NCBI RefSeq assembly: GCF_022682495.2
Contig: NC_071389.1
Span: forward strand, 12,391,199 to 12,455,198
From: Desmodus rotundus
Lineage: Eukaryota; Chordata; Mammalia; Chiroptera; Phyllostomidae
DNA length: 64,000 nt
Direction of reading: 5' to 3'
The translations under genes were made by a program, and so were the position numbers. Shown in pieces: positions 36,525 to 49,254 of this stretch (the stretch's first letter is position 1; every line of letters begins with the position of its first letter). Below the pieces are notes generated by a model. It did no database searches. It was not told where the DNA came from and saw nothing but the letters and a program-made list of their open reading frames with translations.

Positions 36525-36976
36525 AAACATGGCATTTTCTTCCATTAGAAAAGTGAAAGATTATTTACTTGGGTCACTCAAGTCTAATGAAAATGTCACC
36601 TAACTTCAACCAATGACTTAAAAAAAATTAATATTTCTCCAATTCTTAAACACTCTCCCAGTTTGTTTTACAATGGCTGTTCTCATCAAGAGTGTATCAC
36701 AATGTATCTTTGTCAGGAAGGTAGAATGTTCTCTAGACATTTGTGGATAACCAACACAATGCCAAAACAGTTACCAAACTGTTTTTCCAACTGGAAAGAT
36801 GGCAATGAACTAAAATAAGAGCAGAATAAAAAACAATAAAATGTCCTTCCTCTCACTAAAATTAACATCTCAATAGCATCAGATTTATTTATGCAGGTTA
36901 TAAAAAGATAAAAATAACAGAAAAGCTGTTTTTAGTAATAGGTGATGTGAAGACTGCCATTTGAAAATGAGACTCA

Positions 36977-37173
36977 ACGACACTGGCCAGGTAGCTCACT
37001 TGGTTAGAGCATTGTCCTGTGCCAAGGTCATGGGTTCCATCTCCAGTCAGGGCACATACAACAATCAGCCAATTAATGCATAAGCGAGTGGAACAACAAA
37101 TCAATGTCTCTCTCTCTCTCCTTTCCTCTCTCTCTCTAAAAAAATCAATAAATAAAAAAATTTTAAAAAAAGA
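36977..37173 (+). mobile_element. Type-2 Ves SINE
   Basis: Head ACACTGGCCAGGTAGCTCAC. Target duplication GAAAATGAGACT on both sides. Confidence 0.94.
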
Positions 37174-37496
37174 AAATGAGACTAATCTATAAACCACAAA
37201 ATGGTATCTGAGAAAAGCAGACATGTTCAGGGTTAGGACTGACAGCATGGTTAATTACTTCCTTATTTTATGAAAGCTTTGAAGCTTCAATTGAGCTCTT
37301 CAGCTAAGGAATTAAGAGCAAAAGAGAGTTGTTAGCATTACAAAATAAAAACCAACAACAACAACACTTTAACATCATCCAAGGAGAAAACAAGGTGCTT
37401 TAAAGTATAGTTACCTGGCCCATCAATTTGAGAATGATTTAACAACTTTGTTAAATTCAATGAATGTGTACATAGAATACACATTTTTAAAATAAG

Positions 37497-37712
37497 GCCC
37501 CGGTTGGTGTGGCTCAGTGGACTGAGCGCCAGCCTGCGAACCAAAGGGTCACTCTGGTTCGATTCCCAGTAAGGGCACATGCCTGGGTTTCAGGGCCAGG
37601 TTGAGGACATGTGAGAGGCAACCAATGTATTTCCTGACCACTGACGTTTCTCTCCTCTCTTTCTCCCTCCCTTCCCCTTTCTCTAAAAGTTAATAAAATA
37701 TTTTTTTAAAGA
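37497..37712 (+). mobile_element. Ves SINE
   Basis: Head GGCCCCGGTTGGTGTGGCTC, with B-box GGTTCGATTCC intact. Confidence 0.94.
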
Positions 37713-37887
37713 GGAGAACAATAGCTGTCATAGAATGACTTCAATATGAGAAAAATTAATAGTCACAAGGAATTTTTAATTTCAACAAGAAAGTCTAAAA
37801 TTGCAATAATGGTAATACAAAAATAAACCTCAATTCTTCAAAAGCTAGCAAATCCCATAGAGACAGGATTATATTTAGAAATTTTTT

Positions 37888-38123
37888 GCCCTGGCTAGTG
37901 TGGCTTAGTGGGTTGGGCATTGTCCTGCAAACTGAAAGGTGGCCTGTTGGATTCATAGTCAGGGCACATGCCTGGGCTGCAGGCCAGGTCCCCACTTCGG
38001 GGCATGCGCAAGGCAACCAACCAATATTATCTCTCACACACTGATGTTGCTCTCCCTCTCCTTCTCCCTCCCTTCCCTTCTCTCTAAAAGTAAATAAATA
38101 AAATCTTAAAAAAAGAAAAAGAA
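37888..38123 (+). mobile_element. Ves SINE
   Basis: Head TGCCCTGGCTAGTGTGGCTT. Target duplication GAAATTTTT on both sides. Confidence 0.94.
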
Positions 38124-38689
38124 ATTTTTGGTTTTTTACTTCATCGCATCTGTTTAGACCCCAAAAAATACTTGAACTATATTTGGAAAATATTGTACGT
38201 GAGAAACTCCACAAAACATAAATTAGTATGTGAATATATCAAAAGCTGACTATATTATAAACTTGTTAACGTAAATTATCTTAACAGTAATTATTTTCTC
38301 TTTTATGTGCAATACTTTAAAAATTACTGCAAGAAAAAATAAAGGAATTAATACCGCCCTTGGTGTCAGGCTCCACCCACAAAACTTAAAGGCAACATTT
38401 AATTCTGGAGACATCTATTACTCACTGCAGGGCACCCAACCAACTCTCCTGATCCACTTCATCCTTCATTCATAAATATGAATGGAAACTACCAATCACC
38501 AGACATGAAGAAAGTAAAAAACAAAGATGGAAGAACCAACTTTGGAGGGAGAGAGATAGTGCAGGAAACAGAAAAATATATTTTTAAATTTCTAATTTGT
38601 ACCTAAAAAGAACCAAAGATAATATTTGAGTCATACGATAAAACTGCTACCAAAAAATAAGGACAGGAAAAAAAGGTCTTGAATATTAA

Positions 38690-38930
38690 TTCTGTACAAC
38701 TCCATCCTACTAAAATGCACATATGTACCAAGGCGTATGCTACAGATTTTAATACAAAAAAAAAAAAAAAAAACCCACTGGAAACTACACAAATATCCAT
38801 CAATAGCAAGAGTTAAATAAATGAGAACACAATTATAGAACAGTCTATATTTATTCACATGGCAAACATACATGAAAAAGTGGTCACTAAACATGTGCAG
38901 TATAATCCCAGTTATGTTCTTCTTACAAAT
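38690..38930 (+). repeat. L1M relic
   Basis: Reads GGAAACTACACAAATATCCA, then TCAATAGCAAGAGTTAAATA, as in the L1 ORF2/3' region, with an internal A17 tract at 38757-38773. Confidence 0.55.
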
Positions 38931-38989
38931 ATAAATAATTAATAATAATAACAGTAACAGCTATTACTGGATTACTATTTAACACAAAG

Positions 38990-39146
38990 TGCCAGCCAGG
39001 TACTACAACAGTAAGCACTTTATATGTGCTGGCTGATCTAATCCTCACAACAACGTGAGGCTCTAGTCTATAGTTATCTCCTTCCACACATGAGGACACA
39101 GGGCACAAAAAGGGTAAACTGTTTTCCCAAGGTACACAGCCACTAC
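38990..39146 (-). repeat. MIR SINE
   Basis: Reversed MIR: AAGCACTTTATATGTGCTGG, TAATCCTCACAACAACGTGA, CACATGAGGACACAGGGC and TTTTCCCAAGGTACACAGCC. Confidence 0.88.
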
Positions 39147-39316
39147 CAGGGGTGTCCAGCCCACGGGCCACATGTGGCCCAGGATGGCTATGAATGCAGC
39201 CCAACACAAAACCGTAAATTTATTTAAAACCATTTTTCTGCTCATCAGTTTTCGTTATTGTCTGTGAATTTAATGTGTGGCCCAAGACAATGAATGGTTC
39301 TTCCAGTGTGGCCCAG
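39147..39316. mobile_element. hAT-like non-autonomous element, copy 2
   Basis: Starts CAGGGGTGTCCAGCC. Shares GGCCCAGGATGGCTATGAAT, GCTCATCAGTTTTCGTT and ATTTAATGTGTGGCCC with the copy at 10390. Inserted at the end of a MIR. Confidence 0.65.
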
Positions 39317-39619
39317 CAACGCCACACTGCATGGGAGCTTGGGACTGTGATCTACGGGACACTTCACATTTCCAGCACTTAGGACACGAACCACAGAATC
39401 CAATTCCTGAGTCCATCCTCTAAAAATCTCCACCTCTCTCCCTCTCCCCGACCCTCTACCTTTTCTTCTCTTCTTTCTCTCTCTCTCAATTTGTAAATGC
39501 ATATGAAAAGATCTGTAAAAACAGACATGCTTACCTGTCAACTCTGACAACCTCTAACGATGGGAATGGGTGAAGAGGATTTTTAGTATTTTTAAATGTA
39601 TAATATAGAAGTATAAGGG

Positions 39620-39825
39620 TTTTTTATTTTATTTATTTATTTTTAGAGAGAGGGGAAGAAAGGGAGAGAAAGAGGGAGAGAAACATCAATGTGCAGTTGC
39701 CTCTCACACACCCCTACTGGGGACCTGGCCTGCAACCTAGGCATGTGCCCTGACTGGGAATTGAACCCGTGACCCTTTGGTTTGTAGCCCAATGCTCAAT
39801 CCACTGAGCCACACCAGCCAGGGCA
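39620..39825 (-). mobile_element. Ves SINE
   Basis: Reverse full-length copy with tail TTTATTTATTTATTTTTAGA at the left and head complement at the right. Confidence 0.95.
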
Positions 39826-40299
39826 GAAATAAATTTCTACAGATGGTATAAAATTTTAAATTTGTATTCTTTTGCTAAGTTTTGAGCCTAAACTAAGATC
39901 TCAAGTAAATTGTGAGCCTAGGATAAGAACAAATAATTTTCAAAACAGAAAATTAAAAACTAATAAACATGGGGGGAAAACTAAACCTTGTAAGTAATAA
40001 AAGAAATGCATATTAAAATTGTGTATCATTTTCACCTATCAAATTAACAAAAATTGAAAAAACAGAATATTTAATGCTGGTAAAAAACAGCAACATACAG
40101 CAATTATCCTAATGTTCATACCTACTGACCCAGTAATTTTTACTTTATTAAAGAAATACCTGAAATATTGAAAAATGTTATACACAAGGATGGTAGTTTC
40201 AGCATTTTTTTTAATAGCAAAATTGTTAACTTAACCTGGTAATAAGGGATGTGTTTTTAAGTATATTGTGGTACACCCATATACAGAAATATTATAAAG

Positions 40300-40507
40300 C
40301 CCCTGACTGGTGTGACTCAGTGGATTGAGCATGAGCTGTGAACCAAAAGGTCGCCAGTTTGATTCCCAATCAGGGCACATGCCTGGCTTGCAGGCCAGGT
40401 CCCTGGTAGTGGATGCATGAGAGGCCACCACACATTGTTGTTTCTCTTCTCCCCCTTCCTTCCCCTCTCTCTAAAAATGAATAAATAAAATCTTTTTTTA
40501 AAAAAAG
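40300..40507 (+). mobile_element. Ves SINE inserted in an L1 relic
   Basis: Flanked by TATTATAAAGC on both sides, which interrupts a decayed L1 3' region. Confidence 0.95.
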
Positions 40508-40691
40508 AAGTATTATAAAGCCAGTAAAGCCCTCAAAATGTGTATTGAAATGGGAATATATAAATGTTAAAATAGAAAAAATAATACATTTACTGTATGG
40601 TTTACAGCATACGTTTATAACATATAATGCCAACATATGTAACATATAAACAAAAATTCCTTCACGGAAATATATCAAAAATGCTAACAGT

Positions 40692-40917
40692 GCCATGCCT
40701 GCGTGGCTCAGTGGGTTGGGCATCATCCCAGAAACCAAAAGGTCGTCAGTTCAATTCCCAGTCAGGGCACATGCCTGGGTTGCATGCCAGGTCCTCACAT
40801 CAGGACATGCGAGAGGCAACCGATCGATGTTTCTCTCACACATGGATGTTCCTCTCCCTGTCTTTCTCCCTTCCTTCCCCTCTCTCTAAACAATAAATAA
40901 ATAAAATCTTTTTTTTA
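40692..40917 (+). mobile_element. Ves SINE inserted in the same L1 relic
   Basis: Head GCCATGCCTGCGTGGCTCAG, full-length type. Confidence 0.93.
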
Positions 40918-40950
40918 ATGTTAATTATCAATGGGTGATAGAGCTAATAT

Positions 40951-43534
40951 TTTTCTTTTTTCCTGTGTTTTTTACAATGATCACATACAGCTTTTCTGAG
41001 GAAAGAGGCTTTTATTTTTTTTAAGCAGAAAAGCCTTTTCATCACATTAAGAGAGAAATGAATGAAGCAGTGTGTCACGGCCCATCCAGATACACCCTAT
41101 CTTACTGGTTGCTAAGCAGCATATCCTAGTGTTCCTACATCATGACCATCTCTAGTCACAGGCAGGACAGAAACTCGGGCACAAACACACCCCATCCAAA
41201 AGGCAATGCATCACCCTAAGGGCTGCCTTTAGCGGCACATAGGGCAGTTTCAATTCCCTACTCAAACCACTCCCCACCTCTCACCTTAACATACTAGTTT
41301 TACTTGCGATGTTTCACAGTACTCCTCACACAAGCTGCACATAGGCGCAGACGTTTTTAATCCTCCATTATACTACCCGCTCTGTCCCCGACAAAAATGC
41401 TACCTACTCAGTATTCACCCACCAAACCAGAATCACTGACTGTCATTCTGGACACTTCTCTGTTATCAACTGAAACAGAGCGGTAAGCCTTGATGCTTTC
41501 TGGAAACAGCTAATCCAGTCAGCAAATGACAGCATGCGCTAAGATTTTTTTCTCCTACAGAGAACGGGTGGTTCCCCTGCTAAGGCTATAAATCGTGATA
41601 CACAGTGGCATTTCCTCCCAACAGCGGAATCTGCAATACAGTAACTCTTCCACAAGAGAATCCTGAGCCTGGGCACACTCCCCAGTTTTCGCCGGCTGCT
41701 TTGTCACAGGAACCACAGCAGACAGCCTACACTATGCCCGCCCATGCTGCAGCAGCAGCAGCCATTTTTGGCTCAGCCCTGCTGCAGACCCAGCGGAAAG
41801 CCAAGACAGCAAGGACAAGGTGGCAAAGGACTTTCAAAAGTTAACTCTAACAACAGGCATCATAAAAAATAAGGTTTTCTTTTTAAAAAGAATGGTACCT
41901 AGTTTAAAGTACTTTAAACTGTGTCATGAAAACAAATGTGGGGAGATCGGCACTAGTATTGATAGAATAGTAAAATAAAGATTAATTTAGTCAGAATCCT
42001 TAGGGAACACAATTCAAAATCAGGTAAATTTTTACTTAACTAACAGTTAACCCAAAAAATGCCCTCTCTCCCTTGATTCCTGTTGAAAATTTACAAATGT
42101 ATTTCAAATACTCTTCACTCTTAAAATAATATAATTTAATCTTTGTTGTCTGTTGAATGAGGAACTTGCAGAGAGCACATTTCAGCTTAGTTTCATTTTA
42201 CAAAATAAAAACAGCTTTTTTCCTGATAAAGTGATACATGGTTAATGTACATACAAAAAAATCATTCAGCACAGAAAGAAAATGAAAATCACCCACTCTC
42301 ACCAGAAACCAGAGATAAGCCTATGAACACTGTTGATAACCCAGCACTTTTTCTATATACTTTTTAAAATAAAATTTGATCATATATGCTATTTTTAACT
42401 GGCTCCATAGAATAAATGTGACTGTTTTAATGTCGATGTTTTGCAACTTTTTAAAAGGTTATATAGTATTTCAATGCATACACAGCCCATAATTTGCCCA
42501 GCCCATAATTTACCAGGCCTTCAGCGTGTCTCAAAAAGTTTGCTAGTATAAATGATGACAACAATCAGCATTTTATTTGAACACAAATTTTCAAAGTACA
42601 ATTCTATAAAAGCAGATAGCATAAGGGGAGGAAAAGACTGATTTCAAAGTAATCCTTGGATATATGTTGAAGCAATCCCTTAGAATACTAACAAAATTTT
42701 ATATAACGACAGTCCAGTTTCTGTCACATAGCCTAGAAGCACCAGTCATGAAACCATAGGTCGGACTGTCTCATCCACTCCACTTGGGACAAGAGATTCA
42801 CTTTAGCCTCCATCTCTAGATACTAGCTTAGTAAAAGACTTCGTTAAAAGTTCAAAAAAGGGAAGACAGGAGCAGAGACTGGTGAAGAAGGAAAACAATT
42901 CCATGAGGTAAAACGGATCCAGGAGTCTAACAGGACATTTGTAAAGGCCATCTTCAGAATGGAGGGTGGTATATTACAAGGCTCAGAAACAGGTTCTAGA
43001 GATTCCCACCCAGATCTGTGAGAGTGAACCAAGCACTTAGAACAGCCATGCTCAAAAGTACACAAACATTCCATCACAGAAATTCCTTCGGGTTAACAAA
43101 TTTCTTTGAAAAGGTCAAGTATTTCTAGCTCTGTACCCCTTAAAATTAATCAAACTTGCTAACACTAGGAAAAGGAAGCAGGACAATAAAATGCCTTTTT
43201 CAGGGCCTTCAACATGGCACTTCTTTGTAAACATTAAACCCATTTCCCTGAAACCCAAGACTGGGTCACAGAAATGCACCTCAATCACCCTTCCAGCTGC
43301 CATGAGCCACAGCTGAGCTGGCACCTATCACCATGAGCTCAAGAACTTCCCAAAAGACTTTTCTTATGAGATCAGTAGTGATATTAACTTTATAATATTA
43401 ATTTTACAATACTGTATAACAAAATATATGAACACCTGAAAAGTCTGCATAACTTAGTGAATCATTATTTCCAAAATCCTGAGGCATATTAGAAAATCAC
43501 ACATGGGTAAAAATATCCATTGAAAGTGCTATAT
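40951..43534. other. Intron with few recognised repeats
   Basis: Apart from the GC-richer block at 41560-41845, this 2.6 kb stretch holds nothing that I can name. Its low repeat content makes it a candidate for conserved noncoding sequence. Confidence 0.4.
41560..41845. other. GC-richer repeat-free block with a 79-codon open frame
   Basis: The plus strand is open from 41605 to 41841 and translates to a Pro/Ala/Gln-rich peptide (MAFPPNSGICNTVTLPQENP at the start). The minus strand carries a YY1-like AAAAATGGCTGC. I do not recognise the product. It could be a conserved element, an alternative exon or promoter, or chance. Confidence 0.25.
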
Positions 43535-43830
43535 ATGGGAGGAGGGGGTAAAATAAATGGGTAAAGATGGTAAAAGATACAACTTCCATTTATAAAATAA
43601 GCCAGGCAGTGTAATATACAGCATAGGGACAACAGTTAAAAATACTGTATTGCATATTTAAAAGTTGCCAGTAGAGTAGATCTCTAAAAGTTCTCATCAC
43701 AAGAAACTATATACACAGGCAGATGCTAACTAGACTTACTGTAAACATTCTCCAATATAAAAAAAACACTGAATCATGTTGTACACCTGAAGCTGTTATG
43801 TCAATTATACTTCAATTTTTTTTTAAAGTG
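43535..43830 (+). repeat. L1MA-type 3' UTR
   Basis: Reads GGAGGAGGGGGTAAAATAAA, AATACTGTATTGCATATTTA, GTTCTCATCACAAGAAACTA and CATGTTGTACACCTGAAGCT. Confidence 0.85.
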
Positions 43831-44332
43831 CAATACACACCAATAGACTTAAGTGCATACAATGTTCATGGACATGGTTTCAGGTTTCAGATCGAAACTA
43901 CCTTTAAGAAACACCACTTGTCATAATAATAAATAATGGCTATTATCTGAGACTTAAAAACTCCTCTCCTTCCCTACAATGTATCTGAGTGAGACATTTT
44001 CTTCAAGCAAAACAACGTACAGCAGAATGAATGCAGAAGCAGATAAGAGAATCCAATTATGTATCTTCTTTTAAGCTAGACACTAAAGAGATTTGCAAAA
44101 ATATAAAATAATGCCACTTCAATAAATTTTTGTTTTGAATAAGCTATTTTTCATTTCCAAACTATGTTAACATACAGTGGATCTGTTACTGTTATTTTTA
44201 ATCAAGAGTATATTTTTAAATTTTTTGCTTTAACTCAATTTTTTGTTTTGTTCTAATACTGTACCTATCAACAGAGGAAGCCTATATGTAACAAGAGCTT
44301 TGTGAGGTTCTCAATAAATTTTAATAGTGTAG

Positions 44333-44545
44333 CCTTGGCTGCTGTGGCTCAGTAGATTCAATGCCAGCCTGCAAACCAAAAGGTCACTGGTTCAATTCCC
44401 TGTCCGGGCACATGCCTGGGTTACAGGCCATGTTCCCAGTTGCAGGCATGCAATCAATTGGTGTACCAATGTTTCTCTCCCTCTCTCTCTCCCTCCCTTC
44501 CCCTCTCTCTAAAAAAATAAATAAATACATACATTTTTTTTTTTA
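44333..44545 (+). mobile_element. Ves SINE
   Basis: Head AGCCTTGGCTGCTGTGGCTC, with tail AAAAAATAAATAAATACA. Confidence 0.94.
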
Positions 44546-46029
44546 ATTTCTGAGACCTGTTGTCTTTAGGTCAATGGTTTTCAATGAGTTGTCTATGGAA
44601 AATGTACATGAGTTTCCTGGAGGGTAGTTTCCGTTCTACAGAATTAAAATCTACGGGAAGTTTTCATTTCTGCAAGTGACTTTTTTGTGTCAAAAATCTA
44701 AACTACTTCTCTAAGAGCTCACATAAATTACTATAAGCCTCCTTCATAGTGTCAAGTATCAGGTGAATCAGATTACACACTTGTTAATAAGTTGACTCCT
44801 AAGTGTTCCACACTTCTTTCTCATATCTATTTTCTAATTATATTAGAAAAGTTTCAGGGACAATGCAACTCATTTTACTTCTTTCCTACAGTCCCCCTGC
44901 ACTACACAGCAATCATTAATGTGTAGTGCATCGCTTACAGCCACTTTCAGAATAATGTTCTAGTTTTAAAGGAAAGCTAAAAAGTACACCTTAAGGATTT
45001 GCAGACAGGAAAAAATCCTTGATCATTTAGAAGATTCTAATGGCACTCTAAACAGAAGTATCACTACTCTTATAACTCTGGCATCTGCCACAGTGACATT
45101 TTTTGATAACTGGGGTCACCTGAGTTAAAGGACTTCCTTGAGCCATTCCAACCCTCACATTCTAAGACTCTGGTTCTTTTTATTCTCAATCCCAGCATTA
45201 AATAATGTTGGATACTATGGTTGTTTACGGGCTGAAGATGAGTCAGCAAGTGAAGCCATTTGTGAGAAGCAGTTTCATTACACTTTGAACAACAGAGACG
45301 CCAGCAAAATACGGCTGCCATTGTTTACATTGCTGAACATGCTGTCCAGTTTCACAGGCCTGTAAAACCACCTGCTGTCAGCAAGCCCCATTTTTCTTAG
45401 GGTTAAGAAGCAACGAACTTAGGTACCAGCTACTAAAGCACAATGAACAATCTCTTTTTCTCAAAGCAGAAATAATTTAAGTGCCTTAAAAAAAAAAAAA
45501 AAAAAAACATTCAAAACCTTTCTTGCAACTAGGAATGTGCCTTTGACTGCAATAACCCGAGTCTCTTCATAGACTATTAATATTCTACATGCTCAGACAC
45601 GGGAAAAAGTGCTTTCAGTAAGAAAAACAAATAAAGGGCTTTTAAAAATCACACAATATTAAATATTTAAGTACAAAGAAAGAAACTGAAAAACAAGCAA
45701 ATAAAATATGAATTGCTAATCTTTTACGGGAGAGCCAAAGAGGCTAAGCAACCTGAAACTAAATGGAATAACCTTCCCTTGTTCTGGTTTTGAGTATTTT
45801 CAACTCAGTTTCACTTCCCAGAGCCAAGTGTATTTCATCTTTAAGTATCTTTCTGTCATAAGAAGGATCCCCTCCAAAAAAATTTTTCAGAGTTGTGATT
45901 TCCAATGAAGAATTGGACTGGTCTGCTTTCTATTTCATATCCAATGGCTCATGTAAGCATTACACCTACACAACTTCCCTTTTCATTTCAAAAGCAATCA
46001 AATTAACCTAGTATTTCAAATTCCTAGCT
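44546..46029. other. Intron with few recognised repeats
   Basis: Contains an A19 run at 45488 and the AP-1/MARE-like site. No repeats named. Confidence 0.4.
45239..45248 (+). promoter_or_regulatory. AP-1/MARE-like site TGAGTCAGCA
   Basis: A consensus AP-1 core extended to a half MARE/NF-E2 site, in a 250-bp block (45120-45370) free of recognised repeats within the presumed intron. A single motif match, weak on its own. Confidence 0.3.
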
Positions 46030-46505
46030 GAACTATATATATGTTACATACACACAATATGTATATATGTTGTATATACACTATATATATCACTTTATAT
46101 ATAATATATACACACACACTATATATATATACATATACATACATATATATACATATATACATATATATATATGTGTGTATATATGGAGTTAACCCTTGAA
46201 CAATGTAGGGGCTAGGAGCATCAACCCCCTGCTCAGAAAATTTGCATATAATTTTTTACTCCCCCAAAAATTAAGTACTAATAGTCTACTGATGACCAGA
46301 AGCCTTAATTAACACAGATTTTACATGTTATATGTATCATATACTGTAGTCTTACAAAAGCTAGAGAAAAAAATGTTATTAAGACTATCATAAGAGAAAA
46401 TGCATTTCCTAGATTTTTAAAAATCCACAGTTCAAACCTGTTATATATGGATATGTGTGTGTGTGTGTATATATGTATATACATATATATGGATGGGGGG
46501 GTGTG
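46030..46505. repeat. (TA)n / (TATG)n microsatellite flanking a Tigger2-like element
   Basis: Alternating TA/CA-rich repeats at 46030-46182 and again at 46440-46505, on each side of the element at 46184-46440. Confidence 0.9.
46184..46440 (+). mobile_element. Tigger2/MER2-like DNA element
   Basis: Starts GAGTTAACCCTTGAACAATG and continues TAGTCTACTGATGACCAGAA, ending ATCCACAGTTCAAACCTG. The ends are complementary (GTTAACCC/TTTGAAC type). Confidence 0.75.
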
Positions 46506-46974
46506 TATCCCCTTAGTACTATGACAAAAGATGCCTGACTTTTAGTAGGCAGGTACTTTCACTATTAAGTGCACCATATTTGAATACCAAGACAATATGC
46601 CTTATAAACTGTAAACTTACAAACTTATAAGATATCTACTATGAATCTGGTACTAATCATGTATTAATTATAAACAAAGGCTGAAGCTTCAGACCTGTAT
46701 CTGTTTTTTAAAATATACAAAGTCCAAGTAATCCTTAAATGCAGCCTGGGTAACGAGCATGGAAACTTACCTAGCTCTAAGTTTTCCTGAACAAAAACAC
46801 CTATGTGTTTCATAAATTTGAGAAATTGCAGATAAAAGAGTAAACAAACTTAAAGTCATCCTTAGGAAAAGTATGTACAAACTATTTTTAAAGTCCCAAC
46901 TAAAAATTAAAACTCACATCATTCTTGGATTTGAATTATTTACAATATATATAATCCAATCGCCCTCCTGCAAC

Positions 46975-47480
46975 CTTCCAGAAGTGTCCTTCTAAAACAT
47001 GAGTTGGCCATTATCATTCCCCAGCCTACAGCTTTGATGGCTTCCCATTGTCGTCTGGGTGAAATCCAAGCTCCTTAGCGTAGTTTATAAGGTCCCTTCT
47101 ACAGCCTCTGATTATCTGTCCACTTCTCCCTCTCCACCCTGTTGCTCTAGCAATGGAACAAGTCGTCTTTCACTGTCCTGAGTTTATGTGCTGATTCCCA
47201 GCTGGAACACTCTCTCCTACCACCATCTACGGCTCATTCAACCTTCCAGATTCAGTTTAGAGGTGTCCCCTTCGCTAGGAAGTCTCTCCCCTCATTGCTC
47301 CCAATTCTGTTCTACCCTCATGCCTAAGTGACCCTCCTCAGAGCTCCCACAGGTCCTACGCTTGTTGACTTCTGTTTCCTTCCCTTCCTATGTATCTGTC
47401 TCCTGCACTAGGGCTATAAATTTCTTGAGGGCCAACACTATGTCTTATTTCTAATTCTTCAGCACTTATCCCAGGACACA
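46975..47480 (+). repeat. L2 LINE 3' region
   Basis: Reads GATGGCTTCCCATTGTCGTC, GTGAAATCCAAGCTCCTTAG and AAATTTCTTGAGGGCCAACA, in L2 order. Confidence 0.85.
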
Positions 47481-47974
47481 CTGTCAGTGCTATTGACTAA
47501 GCTTGAACATACAAACAAGAACCCAGAAAGCACTTCTCTACAGAACCTATGGAGAAAGTATCTCAACTCTGCCAAATAACCAATACCAATACTGAACAAA
47601 GCAGTTCCCAACTTGTGAGTCAAGCCTCCTCTGGACCACAGATGCATCATCCGCAATCTACTTCCACTATTTCAAAAAGCCTAAGAAATTATACATCAAT
47701 CCAAACTAATGAGGCTAAGAATAGCTAACTCAAAACATCAGTTCCTTTTCTTCTGCTTAAAATTTATCAATTAAGGGTGATGGCAATGAATTTATTATGC
47801 TATGCTTAATTCCTGATTAGCATATAAATCTTTTATTAAAAATGTGAATTCAAATTAATAATTTCATAATAATGGCTGCCTAGAACCCCAACAGCAGCCT
47901 ATGAGTAGCGTAAGGATATAGAAAGAGATTTAAGTACTTTTAAATTTTTTATTATAAAATATGTGATTATTGCT

Positions 47975-48135
47975 GTGGCCCGGTGGGTCAGATGGTTGGA
48001 GCACTGTCCCATACATCAAAAGGTTCCAGGTTTGATCCCTGGTCAGGACACATACAGGAATCAACCAATGAATGCATAAGTAGAACACCAAATCAATGTT
48101 TCTCTCTCAAATCAATTTTAAAAATTTTTTTTAAG
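47975..48135 (+). mobile_element. Type-2 Ves SINE, diverged
   Basis: Reads GTGGCCCGGTGGGTCAGATG, then CAACCAATGAATGCATAAG and AAATCAATGTTTCTCTC. Confidence 0.88.
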
Positions 48136-48419
48136 AAATTTCTCAGTCTCTAATCTCCCTTAAATGTAGGAACAGTTATTTAGGCAGAGTTCAGAGCTTT
48201 ATCAAATGTCACTTCCTCCAACTACATAAAGCTCAGTGGGAACCTAATCTGGAAAACTTAAACAGATTGTGCTTCTCTTGGTTCTCTTTCCTCTTAGCAG
48301 CTTCTTCCTCTTTTCTGTAGCTTCATCATCTGCAACAAATCACGGATACTGCATGGATGACTAAGAACTTTCGCTTTTCTCTTCACTGTCTCTGTTATGC
48401 TTCTTTCACACATCTGTTT

Positions 48420-49060
48420 TTCCAGCCCTTTCTGCTCATCTGAGTCCCATCACTCTATATCCAAACATGTCCAGTTACCCCCATTTGTTAAAAGAATAAG
48501 AGATGTTCCACTCGTTTCAAATCCAACATGTCCTAAACTGAATTTATCTGCCCACTATCTCATATCATGACATAAAATTAAATCCCACATCTTTGATACT
48601 CCATCAACATTTCTAGTCTCACAGTCTTGAAGTCATTTTTAACTATTTTTTTCTTTCATCAAGGATATTCTAAATCTCTTCCTTTGATAGCTCTCATGGT
48701 ATGATCCTCCTTTTCTTTTCATTTCCCTCTGGACTATACTGCATCAGTCACACCTTGGAAAACCTTCAATGGGCCTACCATGTAGTCTCCTGTCTATCTC
48801 CATCCATCCTGCAGTCTTCATCATCTTCTAGTGACCAAACGAGTCAGTGGATATTAGGTCTTCAAAAACTGTTACTTAGCAAACACTTTCTCCTTTAGTA
48901 ATTTAATAAATAATTATTGTTTTTCCTCTAACCATCAGGCACTTAGCTCAATCTATGGTATCAAAACAATGACCACCACATCCCTTCCCTTTTCTACTTC
49001 TCTTACTCTTAAGATTCCATTAGTTCTTTCATTCTCCACCAAGCCCCCTAGCCTTACTGT
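48420..49060 (+). repeat. L2 LINE region upstream of the 3' end
   Basis: Reads CAACATGTCCTAAACTGAAT, TTGAAGTCATTTTTAACTA and TCTAAATCTCTTCCTTTGA, as in L2 ORF2 and beyond. Confidence 0.7.
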
Positions 49061-49126
49061 TACTAGCTGTTCTCTGCCATTCAGCAGAGCCTTCAGATGA
49101 ACAGAAAGCTATGCCACTTTCATAAA

Positions 49127-49254
49127 TATAGGGTGGGGCAAAAGTAGGTTTACAGTAGTGAGTATGCAAAAGTTTATTCTTGTATTATTATTTATTAAAT
49201 ATTATATTATTTTCCATATGAACAACCGTAAACCTACTTTTGCTCCACCCTGTA
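49127..49254. mobile_element. 128-bp mariner MITE
   Basis: Near-perfect inverted ends: TATAGGGTGGGGCAAAAGTA on the left and, reversed, TACAGGGTGGAGCAAAAGTA on the right, each continuing with GGTTTAC. The centre is AT-rich and has no coding capacity. TA target site. Confidence 0.87.

Larger units (their letters stand above)
39955..40950 (+). repeat. Old L1 3' region carrying two Ves SINEs
   Basis: Phrases such as AAGAAATGCATATTAAAATT, GACCCAGTAATTTTTACTT and TATTGTGGTACACCCATATA follow L1 order. The right limit is uncertain. Confidence 0.6.

Noticed and set aside
46030..46185. Replication origin or CRISPR-like array
   Set aside because: The periodicity is plain TA/CA microsatellite with no spacers.
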